Notes: generated by a model from the letters alone, not told the origin. Shown: positions 36,247 to 49,107, counted from the first letter of the stretch. The stretch: DNA of 64,000 nt from Chamaecrista fasciculata (GCA_003254925.1 QANZ01043288.1:54671-118670), one strand, 5' to 3'. Translations and numbers: made by a program.

Positions 36247-36720
36247 GCTAAAGTGCACTTTTGGTCTCCATAATTTTGACAAAGGTCTCAATTTGGTCTC
36301 ATAATTTTTTTTGTTGCAATTTTGGTCCCATAGCTTTGGCAAATGTCTCAATTTAGTCTCATAACTTTTTTTTGTTGCAATTTTGGTCCGAAAACTTTTA
36401 AAAACGTCTCACTGTTGCTCCCATAACTTTTGAAAACATCTCACCGTTAGTTCCAAGCTGATTTCCATCCATTATCTGCCGTTAAATCCACTTTACCTAT
36501 ATTTGCCACGTCATCATTCAATTCAGTATGTAACGGCAAGAAATGGATGAAAATTAGCTTGAAACCAACAGTGAGATGTTTTCAGAAGTTATGGGACCAA
36601 AATTACAACAAAAAAGTTATGCGACCAAAATTGTAACAAAAAAAGTTATGAAACTAAATGACCTTTACTAAAATTATGGGACCAAATTAAGACTTTTAAT
36701 AAAGTTACAAGACTTTAGCC
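36247..36720. mobile_element. foldback Mutator-type element (474 bp)
   Basis: The left end GCTAAAGTGCACTTTTGGTC pairs with the right end, whose reverse complement starts GGGCTAAAGTCTTG. The arms carry repeated 'TTTTGTTGCAATTTTGGTCC' units. No perfect 9-bp duplication was found because the left flank is poly(T). It lies upstream of the 691-aa gene. Confidence 0.75.
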
Positions 36721-36896
36721 CTTTCTTTTTAATAAAAGACCAAGGCCTAAAGATAGCAAAAACATCTAGAACTAAAGTCAGTTACATTAGGAAATAAAGA
36801 AATGTGTAGACCAGTGTTGTAATGGTAACTTGCAAGCTTCCAGTTTCTGCTAGCGTCTTCAGCAAAGTATCCTCAAGGATGACCTGAGAATCAAAG

Positions 36897-36945
36897 TCCA
36901 CCAAGACACGTATTATTCAGGCCACAAAAAAAAAAATCCACCAAG
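36897..36945 (+). mobile_element. short poly(A) insertion with 9-bp duplication
   Basis: TCCACCAAG occurs at 36897-36905 and 36937-36945. The 31 nt between end in TTCAGGCCAC followed by 11 A. It is similar in end sequence to 12311-12330 and, on the other strand, to 49154-49170. Confidence 0.55.
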
Positions 36946-37449
36946 CGAAATTTTCCGTTGTGAAGCAGGCCTTTTTGACAAATTTTGCTAAACAAATTCT
37001 ATAATCCACGACAAGAGCAACAAATTTCTCTCAGTAATTGCAAAGAAAAAAATAAAAACACAATACGTGGAAGATATTCTCAAAATAAAAATTATCATGG
37101 ATGATGTTGTTGATAACAAAACATTTATCGTTATTATTGAAATAAATATTTCACAAAGAAAGAATAAAATTAGGAATAAAATCTAAATAAAATTATCATC
37201 AAATTTAGGAGATTAAAGATCTAACTTATTTAATTAAAAAATTAACTAAAAAAATGAAAATTATATAGAAATTGTAAGTACTATAATTCTTCTATGCGTA
37301 TATAGATTAATGAACATTATCAGGATAAAATTGCCTGATAAAAAGGGGAGTGGATTCGTTAAATTATGGGAGTAAAAACTAAAATGCATGAACTATAAAT
37401 CTAAAGTCTCAACCGTCCATTCCTTCGATCATTATTGGAAACTAAAATA

Positions 37450-37717
37450 CTCCCTCCGATTTTATATATTTGATGTTTAAGGTAAATATATACAGACTAA
37501 GGAAATGATTAGTTCACCTAAAATGAAGAGAAAAATCAGCTAAAAAGACTAAATTATCCCTATTAAATTACTTGAAAAATGTTTATTCATTTATGACTCT
37601 ACAATATTTAATAGGGGTAGAATAGTAAAAAAATAATTAATGTTTTCTTGAAAAAAACATAAGATATTTTGGAAAAAAAAATTCTCCAAAACATCAGATA
37701 TATAAAACTGGAGGGAG
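37450..37717. mobile_element. Stowaway (Tc1/mariner) MITE
   Basis: The ends CTCCCTCCGATTTTATATAT and (reverse strand) CTCCCTCCAGTTTTATATAT are flanked by TA at 37448-37449 and 37718-37719. The CTCCCTCC terminal motif and TA duplication are diagnostic of plant Stowaway elements. It is 268 bp, AT-rich and non-coding. Confidence 0.93.
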
Positions 37718-37855
37718 TATAAATGGTTCAGTTTCACACTTTAGCCATACTTCACCACTCCCATAATTCAGCCGTTCCGAGAAAAAAGGGTTGGGTTTTA
37801 TTGTGGCATCCGATCGGAATCTTAGTTTGGTTTGAACTTTGAAAAAAATTTCAAT

Positions 37856-38092
37856 TCTTTTAGAGCAAGACTTAGGTAAGGTTTTTTATATCTTTAGTAT
37901 AAGGTTCTCTAATCAACATTTAACACGTGATAAAAAAAATTATGCATTACCAATAACAATAGAGAGAGAATATTAAACACACATTTTTGCATGACCAATT
38001 ATAGAAGAAAGAGAATGTAAATCAAGCTTATGATTGGAGAAATCTTATAGAACAAATATAAGAAACTTTACCTAAATTTGTTATCTTTTATA
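37856..38092. mobile_element. MITE with TTAGGTAA ends
   Basis: The left arm CTTAGGTAAGGTTTTTTATA and the right arm (reverse strand) ATTTAGGTAAAGTTTCTTAT extend into CTCTAATCA/CTCCAATCA. Flanks TCTTTTAGA and TCTTTTATA may be a 9-bp duplication with one change. Non-coding. Confidence 0.55.
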
Positions 38093-38159
38093 AAAGCTTG
38101 GATTTTAAATTTATGTAAATCGAATAGTATAAATCTTTTTAAATATTATTGGAGCAATT

Positions 38160-38520
38160 GCATCTAATTTTTGAAAAACGTATGGAAATCGTCGAGAAAT
38201 TCAAGAATTCATAAAAAAACCACAATCCTCACTGAAATCTCACTCAAATAATCGTTATCAAATGCTTTAAGAAATAATTTTAAAAATTCAAACTTTTGAG
38301 AAGGGAGATGATAGAAGATTCCCTTACATTTGGTGATTACGAGAGAAAAGTTCTAAAATCCCTTACATTACTTCTATCACCTTCCTCCTCAAAAGTTTGG
38401 ATTTTTGAAATTTTTTTCTTAAAGCATTAAATGACGATTATTTGAGTGAGATTTTCAGTGAGAATTGAAGTTTTTGGACAATTTATTGAGTTTCTCGGTG
38501 ATTTTCGTACATTTTCCGAC
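38160..38520. repeat. large imperfect hairpin
   Basis: The left arm (about 38166-38330) contains TCTCACTCAAATAATCGTTA and CAAACTTTTGAGAAGGG. Its reverse complement lies at about 38366-38515 (TGACGATTATTTGAGTGAGA, CCTCAAAAGTTTGG). It is probably a foldback element or MITE. An isolated arm of the 'GACCAAATTGGAGACAAAAA' type follows at 38760-38945. Confidence 0.7.
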
Positions 38521-39199
38521 GAGTTTGGGGCATTTTTCCGTGAATTTTAAATTTTGTGCGTTTTTTGTTTTGGTTCATCTGTCATTTGCTTTAATTTGTG
38601 TTGTTTTTGCATTTCTATTTCATTTCATGAAGAATTCATGGATTAGGGATCAAGATGTAAGGTTTGAGAATCTTCAGGGATGCTCTTTCACTTTCATTTT
38701 GATAATCAGGGACTAAAGTGAAAGGGACTTGAAGTTATCAAGATTTAACTGTAATTTAAAATGGATGGAGGACTAACAGTGGGAGGTTTTTAAAACATAT
38801 GAGACCAAAACTGAGACAAAAAAGATATATGGCTGATTTGGGACATGGAGCAAAGATACAAGACCAAATTGGAGACAAAAAAAATTATAGGACTGATTTG
38901 GGACCTGGAGTAAAGTTAAGTAACCAAATTCGCACTTTGACCTATTTTTTATCATTTTATCTCCAGATTACCGGATAAGACGAAAAACGCCCTGGTTCTC
39001 ACTGAAAAAAAAAAAAAAGCAATGCCCTTACACAGTTACACACTTACACTTTCACAGTTTTACGAGCTGAAGCAAGAAAAGAAAGGAGGGAAAACAGAAC
39101 TCATAAACCATAAGGCGAAAGAGGAGAAAGGAAAACAGTGAGAGAGAAAAAATCGCATGCTGAATTTCTCCGTCTTCTTCCTCCAATTATCTCCCTGCC
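38521..39199 (+). other. ARP9 promoter and 5'UTR
   Basis: This stretch holds the foldback arm at 38760-38945, then a purine-rich leader from about 39040 to the ATG. No TATA box is evident, as is usual for housekeeping genes. Confidence 0.4.
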
Positions 39200-42100
39200 A
39201 TGGTGAAAATCAACCCCTTCGTTTGTATATTTAGAATTCTTTTAATTTGTTATAACTGATGCATTTAGGTCTGTTGTCATGTCATAGGATTACCTGAAAT
39301 CCGTGGTTCCTTCCCAACTAATGTCAGAACGAGGCTCCAATCTAGTAGTTATAAACCCAGGTATGCAAAATCCTTCCTTGCACGAAACTAGTAGTTATAA
39401 CTTAGTTCAAACCTGAATATCAAAAACTAAGACAAACCCACCTAATGACATGGCAATTTTGGTGATTCCTAGGTTCTGCAAATATTAGAATTGGCCTGGC
39501 TTCACAGGATACACCGTTTAACATTCCTCATTGCATTGCTCACCATACCAAAGAAGCTCCTAAGAGGAACGTTCAAGATCAGGTTTTGTGATAATTTGGG
39601 AATGTTATTGTTGAAGTTTAAACTGCAATTTAGTTTACTATTCAAATGTTTTTGTTTTAATGTTTGACATTGAGTATTTTGGGTTTTGTTTTCTGCCTTT
39701 ATTAGATGCTTAATAATCAGATTACCACTGCACAGCACATGGAACGGGAGAAGGCTTATGATGTTGTAAGTGACAACACATTTTAATGTTGTAGTTTTTA
39801 TGTCATTCCATTGTCAACGTTGATTTTTAGTTTATTACCTAGCTAATTCTTTCCCTTTGAAAAAAAAAAAAGATAGCATCACTATTGAAGATACCATTTC
39901 TGGATGAAGAGGCACCGAGTAACACTTTTTCTCGTAAGGTAATCGAATGTCTTGTTCACTTGCATTTCACATGAAGACAACTTAATTGTTTTACTAGATA
40001 TACATTTGTTTCTTTTGTTTATGATGTGTTTTTTAGGTAAAAATGTTTGGGCATGCCTGAGTTATCCATCAAACACTTTTAAATTTGTCACAGGAATATT
40101 AAATTCCTTAAGAAATATATTTTATCCACTGTTAAATTATTGTTAACATTACGAATCTCAACGTGCCTTAAATCCAGATGGGACGTGTTGATGGACATCA
40201 CCCACAAATTAGAGGGAAGGATATGGCCTTCAATTGGACTAATGTTTACGAAGAGGCCTCTAGTTCGTCATCAGTAGGTAAAAGAAAATTATTTTGTGAG
40301 GGACTTTTTCTTTGACCTACAGTTATATATGTTGCTTATCGTGTGTTATTTGTTTTGTTTTATTTTATGGTTATTTAGCATTTTTTTCCTCAGATGCATT
40401 GCTTATGGAAACCCCAATATAGACTAATGACGAATTCATTTGTATACTTAATTAGTATTGCTCAAATATGAATTTTTTGTTGGTTTTTTGTGCTAATCAT
40501 ACTAAGTAAATCCATGCATTTGTGCCCAAAATACATTGCTTGTTTGACATATATGCGGTTTATTCAGGATCACTTTTTATATTTACTGTTTGTTATGCAT
40601 GTCCAGATCCAAAGTTGCAAGCATGCTTTTAATTTCAGAGTATAAGATATTTGTGGTGCTTTATTTCCCTTTTTTTTTTGTTGCCCATCCAGTATCGAGG
40701 GCTTTGCCTCGACGGTTTATTTCCCTTTTTGGTCATTAGTTATATAGGAAATAAGTGTAGCAATACGATCTTCATATGATATTTTTATGATAACATCTTG
40801 TAATTCTACATTTCAATATGCTCCATTTCTTTGGTGCATTAGCTAAAATCAAGGGTAGGGTAACACGAGTAATTGAAAAAGAAGGTGAACATTAGCAACT
40901 TCAAACAAGCTTTTTGGCTTGACTTTGAAGTCACTAATGTTGAAGTGGCTAGTGTGGTCGAGTTTTCTAAACCATGCTTACAAGACATTCGCTGTGCCCC
41001 CTTGTGTCTCTACAGAAAATTTTAATAGAAGTAGTCTGCTACACAATTTCTATAGGTCAGTTGGCTATTGCTGATATTGAGAAAGCACTATGTTTTGCAT
41101 CAGAAAAATCTGCTGTTTCTCTCCATGTAATCATAAAATAAATTAAAAAATTAAAAGGTGTTAAAAGTGTCGTTTTCTTCTTACTCCAGATTGTTTATCT
41201 ATTGGCAAAAGCATCTGTTAGGTTGAAGACTTGAAGTGGTTTGATAAAGCATAATCTGACTATGTATTTATTTATTTATTTTCATGTAGTTGGAAAAGGC
41301 TTTCATTGTTGTTGTTGTATTGTAAGCTCGAATATCTGATTTAAGTGTACAAGCTTAATGACTTTGGGTTTACTGTTTATTGTGACTTGTGATCCATTTC
41401 ATTGACTCAATTCAGAGTATATGTCATTATACTCTGCTGTAATTTTAAATGCAGTTTACTTTTTCATTTATATCAATTAGCACTAGCTAATGCTTACAAA
41501 CTTGCAGTTGTGGAGACTTCAGCAAATAAAGATGACTCTAGCGAGTCCTTGGACCTTAAAAAGGGCAAAGATTCAACGGAATCTGATTTGTACGAACGAA
41601 AATACAGAGAGTTCATTTGTGGTGAGGAAGCATTAAGGATATCTCCTACTGAGCCATATTGTTTATGCCGTCCAATCCGCAGAGGACACTTGAATATCTC
41701 ACAACATTATCCTATGCAGCAGGTACTTATCACTTATTAATAAAAATAAAAGCATGGAAGTTACTTATATCAAATAAATGCTTTCTGTTTAACTGGTGGG
41801 GAAAAAGATATAGGTATAAGTTTCATGAATTGTAAATACTCAGTTGACTATTTATTATGTCATAGGTGACTTATCACAAACTTTTATTACTGCTTTTGGA
41901 TGCAACTTAAATTTAACTTTTTACTTATGGACTTCGAAGAACATGGTGGATCATATTGAATGCCTGTTAATTCCTGCAATGTATAGGTTAACATTTTTCT
42001 TGAAGCTTTGGCTTTGAATGCAAAATGTTACAAACTTGCTTCAATATAATAGGTAGCTTGTTTTGGGTAATCTATGGACTGGTTGTGCTTGTTTTCAATT

Positions 42101-45100
42101 AAAAAGATTAATCAGAGTAGATAATAAAAAGAGACAAAAAAAATAAAAAATCAAAATCAAAATAACAAGGTAAAAGCAATCTTACCTTGCTTCTCGAGTA
42201 TTGACTACATCTTGGATGTTTCACAGGTACTTGAGGACCTGCAAACTATTTGGGAGTGGATTCTGACAGAAAAGCTGCATATTCCTCGCAATGAAAGAAA
42301 CATGTATTCTGCTGTTCTTGTGATACCAGAAACATTTGACAATCGAGGTATTTACAGCTCAAATTGTCAAATGCTTTTAAACTTTAGAATGCTTCCTTTT
42401 TTTCTTGTTAGAGATTCATGCATTATTTGCATCTTAGTTTCAGCTGCTATGATCTGAAATCAAATGCATATATTGGAAGTTAGAAATAATATATAAAAAG
42501 AACTAAGCTCAGATGCCTTAAAACATCAATGTGTCGAAACTTTGTACATAGATCATGTTTACCATTTGGGTTGGATATGCCCTATAGTGTTGACACAAAT
42601 CAAATAGCTTGTGTTGATTGGTTTGATATAGGTTCTGAAAAGATGTTGACTTAATTCTTAACTTCTTATTGCAATCTTCTGCAAATTTTCTTTCTGATTC
42701 TCACTGCGATTTATTATCAAGATGCCACCTAGTACCTAGTTTGCAGTAAAATATATAGACATGTTCATAAAACTCTGCTCTTTTGAGTGTGTAATATATG
42801 CAGTCAATTTATCTTAATTCAAATGTATCTTTCATAAATATTTGGTTAGGGGACTTGCATAGTTGGGTAGAGGCAGATAAATAAATTTTTACATCATGAT
42901 CTTGCATTCTACATTTGTCATGCTTCATTATTTATAGCGTCCATGTGATACTCCCTTGCATAAGTGATAAAGGAAATGCCACATTGCACTAATAAGATAT
43001 TTATTCAGTAAAAACAGATGCTTTAGTATCCTATTTAAGTTGAGAAAGAGGAAGAAAATGATATTACATGGTTTGAGAACAATGCCATCTTATATGTGGT
43101 TCTTTTATTTATTTTCATGATAGTTTCATTTAGAACTCGTAACTTTGTGTTGGAACTAAATTTAATGTCTTGATCCTTTCCACATGCAGAAATAAAGGAA
43201 ATGTTATCTATAGTGCTGCAAGAACTCTGCTTTGGCTCAGCAGTGGTGCACCAAGTACGACTTTCTATCTCAATGTTATAAATTTATGTGTTGAATGCAG
43301 GTCAAATTACTATTTTTTTTATCATCATCATCATAATTGATATTTTATTAGTCATATTGGTTCTTTCACTTTTTTTTCTTGGTGACCAATTTAGAACTGT
43401 TAGTATACTAATAACTAACTGATACCAGTTACCTGTTTTCCAAGATAAGTTGCAGTCTTGCAGTGATAACCTGTTTCTGTGTGACAAAATCCTGGAATGT
43501 CTAAAACTGCATTTTCAAATATTCATAGAATATTTTTTGCTATCAATACAAGATCTAATGGTTAGGCGTTGCTCCTGTAACTTTCACCACCACCCATGCT
43601 CTCAGTAGATATGTTTCTTTTAATTTTATAGTTTTTCTGCATTGTGGCTCATATTTTGATATATTTTATATTTATTTGAACTGTATTTTAGTACATAGTT
43701 TGCCGGTAGTTTCTGATGGTGTCATATGAAATTGGTTGGCCAGGAAGGCCTTGCTGCAGTTTTTGGAAATGGATTATCAACAGCATGTGTTGTAAACATT
43801 GGTGCTCAGGTGACATCAGTCATATGCATAGAAGTGAGTGCAATCTCTGTCTTTTGTCTTTAACTTTTCATAACACTTTACACAGTTTTGCTTGATGCAT
43901 GATTACAATTCTTTTATGATATGTTGGAGTAACTACCCCCCCCCCCCCCCCCCCCCCCNNNNNNNNNNNNNNNNNNNNNNNNNNNNNNNNNNNNNNNNNN
44001 NNNNNNNNNNNNNNNNNNNNNNNNNNNNNNNNNNNNNNNNNNNNNNNNNNNNNNNNNNNNNNNNNNNNNNNNNNNNNNNNNNNNNNNNNNNNNNNNNNNN
44101 NNNNNNNNNNNNNNNNNNNNNNNNNNNNNNNNNNNNNNNNNNNNNNNNNNNNNNNNNNNNNNNNNNNNNNNNNNNNNNNNNNNNNNNNNNNNNNNNNNNN
44201 NNNNNNNNNNNNNNNNNNNNNNNNNNNNNNNNNNNNNNNNNNNNNNNNNNNNNNNNNNNNNNNNNNNNNNNNNNNNNNNNNNNNNNNNNNNNNNNNNNNN
44301 NNNNNNNNNTTTTTTTTTTTTTTGTCTTTCTGCTAATTGGACCCTTTTCCACTGATCCCAGGCCCAACAGCCACAGGTTCAGTCCCTTTGGGTTTATTTA
44401 ACATTGCCAAATTAACTGTTGAGTTAACTTATCTTCATGTTTTCAGAAGCTCTTTCTTCTACTTGAACTTGACATAGAATAAACAGATGAATATGATGGC
44501 TAATTTTGGGAAATTAAGGTTTCACTCTTTTCGTAGTAGTCAGCAGCCCCTCTTTTCTTTTTCCTTTCAGGATGGAGGTGCTCTTCCTTTAACTGAAAAG
44601 ACTTTGCCTTTTGGTGGTGAGGTACGTAGCCTAGTTTCATACGTCTCATTTCTAATGTTTAAAAGTAGGCTGGAACTTGGATAATATACAGGTGTTAATT
44701 TGGTTAATACGGTCATTATTTATTATTAGTGGGCTTGTCATGCATCAAAATGCATGGCAATTTTATTTTTAAAATTTTAAAATAGAAAAATTATAAACAT
44801 ATGAAAGAACATTAAATAATTATCGTGAATAATAGTTATTGTGTTTTTTTTTTGTCAAAAATAAAACATTATGGTTAAAAATGAGAAGTTATATACTATT
44901 GGGAAGTTATGGATAATGGGGTTGGGTAGTTATATTTAAATTATAATTATATTTTTAAGATTCTTTTATATAGTTTCTTATATATCATTTTTATTAGAAT
45001 GATCAGAACTGGCTAAACACATATATAATAATATAGATATTGATATGTTGATGAAGCTTTTCTTTTTGACTGTGGTTTAGCAACTGTCATTTTCTTCTTA

Positions 45101-48100
45101 CTTATCATTTATAAACTACAAGATTTTAAGTTGGTTGGTTTGGTTACTATATGACAATTTATTTAATCCGTTGCTCTAATGATTAGAGGAACAAGTACTT
45201 ATTGCATATCATAGGGTTTAAAGCACCATGTCAATTCCTTCATTAGTGTTTATAAGAGGCTAAATTGAAGAAGTACGCTGGTTAGCCGATTTTTGTGCTT
45301 TAGCCTGCAATGTTTGTCTCATGGGTTCTTTAGCCTACAATGTTTGTCTCATGGGTTCTTCTACAATTCTACGGGACACATGCTTCATATCATAATGTTT
45401 TTCACCCATCCCATCCACCCATCTGAATTTTCTTTTTCTTTTCTATGTTCTTTTTGAAGAACTAGAGCCTAAATTATCCAGTTTGGATTCATCAAATATG
45501 AGGCTTACAATTTTAAATATTTCATGTTCCAATTTAGTTTTTTGGGCTACTATTTCAGTATTTTACTTTTTTTTTTTCTTTTCTAATAATTTCTTCAAAC
45601 TTACAGGATATATCTAGATGCTTTCTTTGGACACAGAGACATCACCAGAATTGGCCACAAATTCGCACAGATATTTTGACAAAACCTATAGATATGTTAA
45701 TGATAAACCGACTGAAAGAATCATATTGTGAAATCAAAGTGAGTTATATTTCTTTTTTCTCTTTTAGCTTACAGCCTTTTTAGAATGGATGTTCATTGTG
45801 ATTAAGTTTGTAGACCTTTCCTAGAGTATTTCAGAGCTCAAAATCGATGTGTCTGATGGCTGAAAATAAAAGTCATATGGATATTGCTGCTTCCCTATTT
45901 GTGACTAGCTTACAAATCTGGGAATTTCCTTTTTTGTAGGAGGGAGAAGTTGATGCATCTGCAGTGGTTCATTCTTATGAAGATGGGTTACCGGCCGGAT
46001 CTCACAGGACAAAGTTCACTGCTCTTAATGTATGTCTCCTTTATGACCTTCCTGCATCTTTTTTCTCATTTTTCCTTTAGAAAATGCTGATCTATATTGC
46101 ATAGGTTCCTGCCATGGGATTGTTCTATCCAATGCTTTTGGTTCCTGATGTGTATCCTCCACCACCCCGTACATGGTTAGTATGTTGATGAAGTTCTTTT
46201 TCTCTGTGCTGTAAAACAAGTTATGAGCAATAATGTATTTAAATGACTATAGTGATCTGCTCTGTTAGGTTTCACGACTATGAGGATATGTTAGAAGATA
46301 CTTGGCATATTGATTTTCCACGGAGGCCTGACATGTCAGATGCTTTCTATCCCAATGCTAATGTAGGATTACCCATGTGGGAGAGCTATCCAGTATTTTC
46401 AGCTAAGCCAAAGAAAGAAGAAAAGGTTGGCCTGGCTGAGGCTATCACCAACAGTATTCTCTTGGCTGGTAGTTATCGTTCACCACTTTATCTGTTATAC
46501 TTGTATAAGCTGAGATTTAGATTCTTATTGCACTGTTTGGTGCCGCATTCACAGGACGCATAGACCTCCAGAGAAAATTATTTTGTAGCATACAGTTGGT
46601 AAGTTTTAGATTTTGATTTTGGTGTATTTGTGTTAAGATTATTTGTTGATCAGAAGGAATTGACACATTCATCTCGTTTAGACGGGTGGAGTGGCTTTGA
46701 CAAGTGGTCTGGTTCCTGCAGTTGAGGAAAGGTTTGTTTCAATCTTGTCTTGCTTTTGCAGAATTAATTGCCAAACAGTTAGATGAGTGAATAATTGTCA
46801 TTTACAATTCATGTAATGTTATAACTCTTGTTCAATGATGAAATGTAATTGTTGAGGAATTGAAGAAAATATTAAATAAATGAGTGAATATTTTGGGATT
46901 AAAGTAGTACGTGTAGACTGTAGACCATTTGCAGTCCACCCATAGTAGAAGGTATAATTTATGTAATCGCAGTATTAGTATAAATGCAAATAAATATAGG
47001 GATTATTGTGTACATTGTTTGAGAGTTTGTCAGTGTTCATTTGTGTTTGCTTTACCGGTTGTTCTCTCTACCTTTCCGCTCCTTTTCTCTCAACAATGTT
47101 TTACAGATTTTAGTGCCCAAAATTTGAAATTTCCCCTCCTGCTTTTTCTAGGATTTTGTGTTATAGAAAAAATTATCAATGCAACATTGCAGATGTAATT
47201 AGTGCTGCTATAAAATATCTATGTGGTACTTTATGAAAGATATTGAAAAGTAACTACAATCTCATTGATTTAATAACTTGAAGTTCTGACTCCATATTTG
47301 CTTTTTGGTTTCTTGTTTTGTAATTTCCGCCTCTGGCTTGTCCACTTCAGCTATTCGATCTTGCCCTCATCCTGTTAAACAGAATTCCCTATGTCCGTTC
47401 CCATATCATATGAGAATTGTCAGTTGTGGCCTTTAAGAACTTTGAAGGACACACAGTTTAGCTTTTGCATTCTACTATCTCCTGTCACTGGTAGCAAGAT
47501 AAAACTATGTTGTTCATCTTTTTCATTTGTCTATAGCTAAAAGAAGCACCAAAAAACTATGCTTTTAGTTCTGTTTCTCATGTTAAATCTCAACACCTTA
47601 TGTTCGTGAATGGTTATGTATTGTTCTGTGTTGTTAGTTGATGGACAAGTCTTATAGGTTGTAACCCTTTTTTGCAGGGTTTTGCATGCCATTCCTTCGA
47701 ATGAAGCTATTGATACTGTCGAGGTTAGTTTTCTCAGTCACTTTTACTTTTCTATGGGATGGAATTAACTCTTATATTGGCTTGTTTGAATTTAAATAAT
47801 ATATTTGCACTGAACACGCTCAATTGGAATTGCACTATATATTATGCTGGTAGTTGTGACAGCATTTGATACCTGTTACTTCATATAGTTGTTTTCTCTT
47901 AAAAATTGCATATTGAATTTATTGGGATGCCATCATTTGTGATATTAGAGAAGGAGCTTTGTACTAGCTCTTTTTTTTTTTTTTTGGGTGAGGCTTTGTA
48001 CTAGCTCTTTGTTCATCTGATTGAATGAGTTCAGTGTAAGCAATAATTGTAGGTATGTGCTTGATATCTATATAATGTGTTTGTAATTAGTTTACGCACT

Positions 48101-49107
48101 ATCTGCAGAAGAAACAGCTTTTTGAAAGAGAAATTTCAGTAAATATTTATTCACAGGAGAAACTATATTTACTTGAGGAACTATATCCTAATTACTAGAT
48201 TGACACCTAATCTTAAAAACATGCTCCCTTGAATTACCATAAAAGTGAAATAGTCAATCATGTGCCAACTTTAACAGCTAAGCTATTTGATCAATAGAAG
48301 TCAAAAGTGGAGCATTCAGAAGTTGGCTTCTATTATTTGTTTTGAGGAAAGAGTGTATTTCAAATGTCAACTTCTTCATATATGACTTTGATAAAAACTT
48401 GTTTGTCGCAAAACAAACAGCACAAGTTACCTGTCAAAGGTTCAAAAGTCAACTTCTGTTGTCTTGCAGCTATTATTAGATCTTTCAGTTAATAGATGGT
48501 TTGCAATCTCACTTTCGTTTCGTGATAGTTTAGAGGTGACAAACCCTTGTGGTTTGGAATTCAAATACCAGTTTTATAATTAAGCAATCAATAACATGTA
48601 ATTTTCCTTTTTTAATGATGAGCTCCTGGTATCTTCTCTTTTTTAAGTGTTCTTTCTGTTAAAATGAAAAGCTTTTAGCATGCTACGGTTTTACTTGTTG
48701 ATTACATTTTGAGTAAGATTAGCCTTACATTATGTCTTTTTGTGCATGTTACGTAGGTTTTACAATCAAGAACAAATCCTACAATCATGTCATGGAAAGG
48801 CGGGGCGGTATGTTTTGCATTAATCAATTAATTTAAATCCTAGTTAGAGCCAAATTGAATTCTTTTGTTAAAGAAGAAAACACATGGTATGCATTGAAAA
48901 TGGAAAATATTTGGGTCCATTTGACTTCTTACTGTATCTTACATAGATGATATGTCTTGGCAGATTCTTGGAGTACTTGATTTTGGTAGGGATGCTTGGA
49001 TACATAGGGAGGATTGGATTCGCAGTGGGATTCACATTGGAAGTGGCCGAAAATACAAGGATTCTTATTATCTTCAAGCTCAAGCTATGTGTTACATGAA
49101 TTCTTGA
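39200..49107 (+). CDS. ARP9: actin-related protein 9
   Basis: Twenty exons: 39200..39202, 39288..39360, 39473..39582, 39706..39765, 39873..39938, 40178..40277, 41481..41722, 42227..42347, 43190..43254, 43744..43833, 44571..44621, 45607..45738, 45940..46029, 46105..46175, 46269..46468, 46555..46598, 46682..46731, 47678..47723, 48757..48807 and 48964..49107. They total 1809 nt, 602 aa, fully in phase with GT-AG junctions. The protein begins M|DYLKSVVPSQLMSERGSN, then LVVINPGSANIRIGLASQDT (actin-fold phosphate loop 1). Later come VFGNGLSTACVVNIGAQVTS (loop 2) and ILLAGR (the 'ggts' position). It ends LGVLDFGRDAWIHREDW and a short tail. Length and sequence fit plant ARP9 (Arabidopsis At5g43500, about 600 aa), relatives of ARP8/INO80-complex subunits in other eukaryotes; a nuclear, chromatin-associated role is inferred. 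The start codon is the last three bases of exon 1. The N gap lies in intron 10 and costs no coding sequence. Confidence 0.92.
40660..40730 (-). mobile_element. short retroposed fragment with 15-bp duplication in ARP9 intron 6
   Basis: TTTATTTCCCTTTTT lies at 40660-40674 and 40716-40730. The 41 nt between read, on the minus strand, from CCGTCGAGGC to GGGCAAC plus poly(A). This fits a strongly 5'-truncated LINE or SINE copy. Confidence 0.65.
43959..44309. other. assembly gap (351 N) in ARP9 intron 10
   Basis: The N run is bordered by 23 C on the left (43936-43958) and 14 T on the right (44310-44323). The flanking exons join in frame without it. Confidence 0.95.
45301..45360 (+). repeat. tandem duplication, 2 x 30 bp, in ARP9 intron 11
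   Basis: The unit TAGCCTGCAATGTTTGTCTC + ATGGGTTCTT is repeated at 45331 with one base change. Confidence 0.9.
47956..48010 (-). mobile_element. ultra-short poly(T)/(A) insertion with 18-bp duplication in ARP9 intron 18
   Basis: GCTTTGTACTAGCTCTTT occurs at 47956-47973 and 47993-48010. The insert is a run of T followed by GGGTGAG. Read on the minus strand it is CTCACCC plus poly(A). Confidence 0.6.

Noticed and set aside
43892-44401. Frames spanning the N run (poly-Pro / poly-Gly)
   Set aside because: They are artefacts of the poly(C) run and the gap inside an ARP9 intron.
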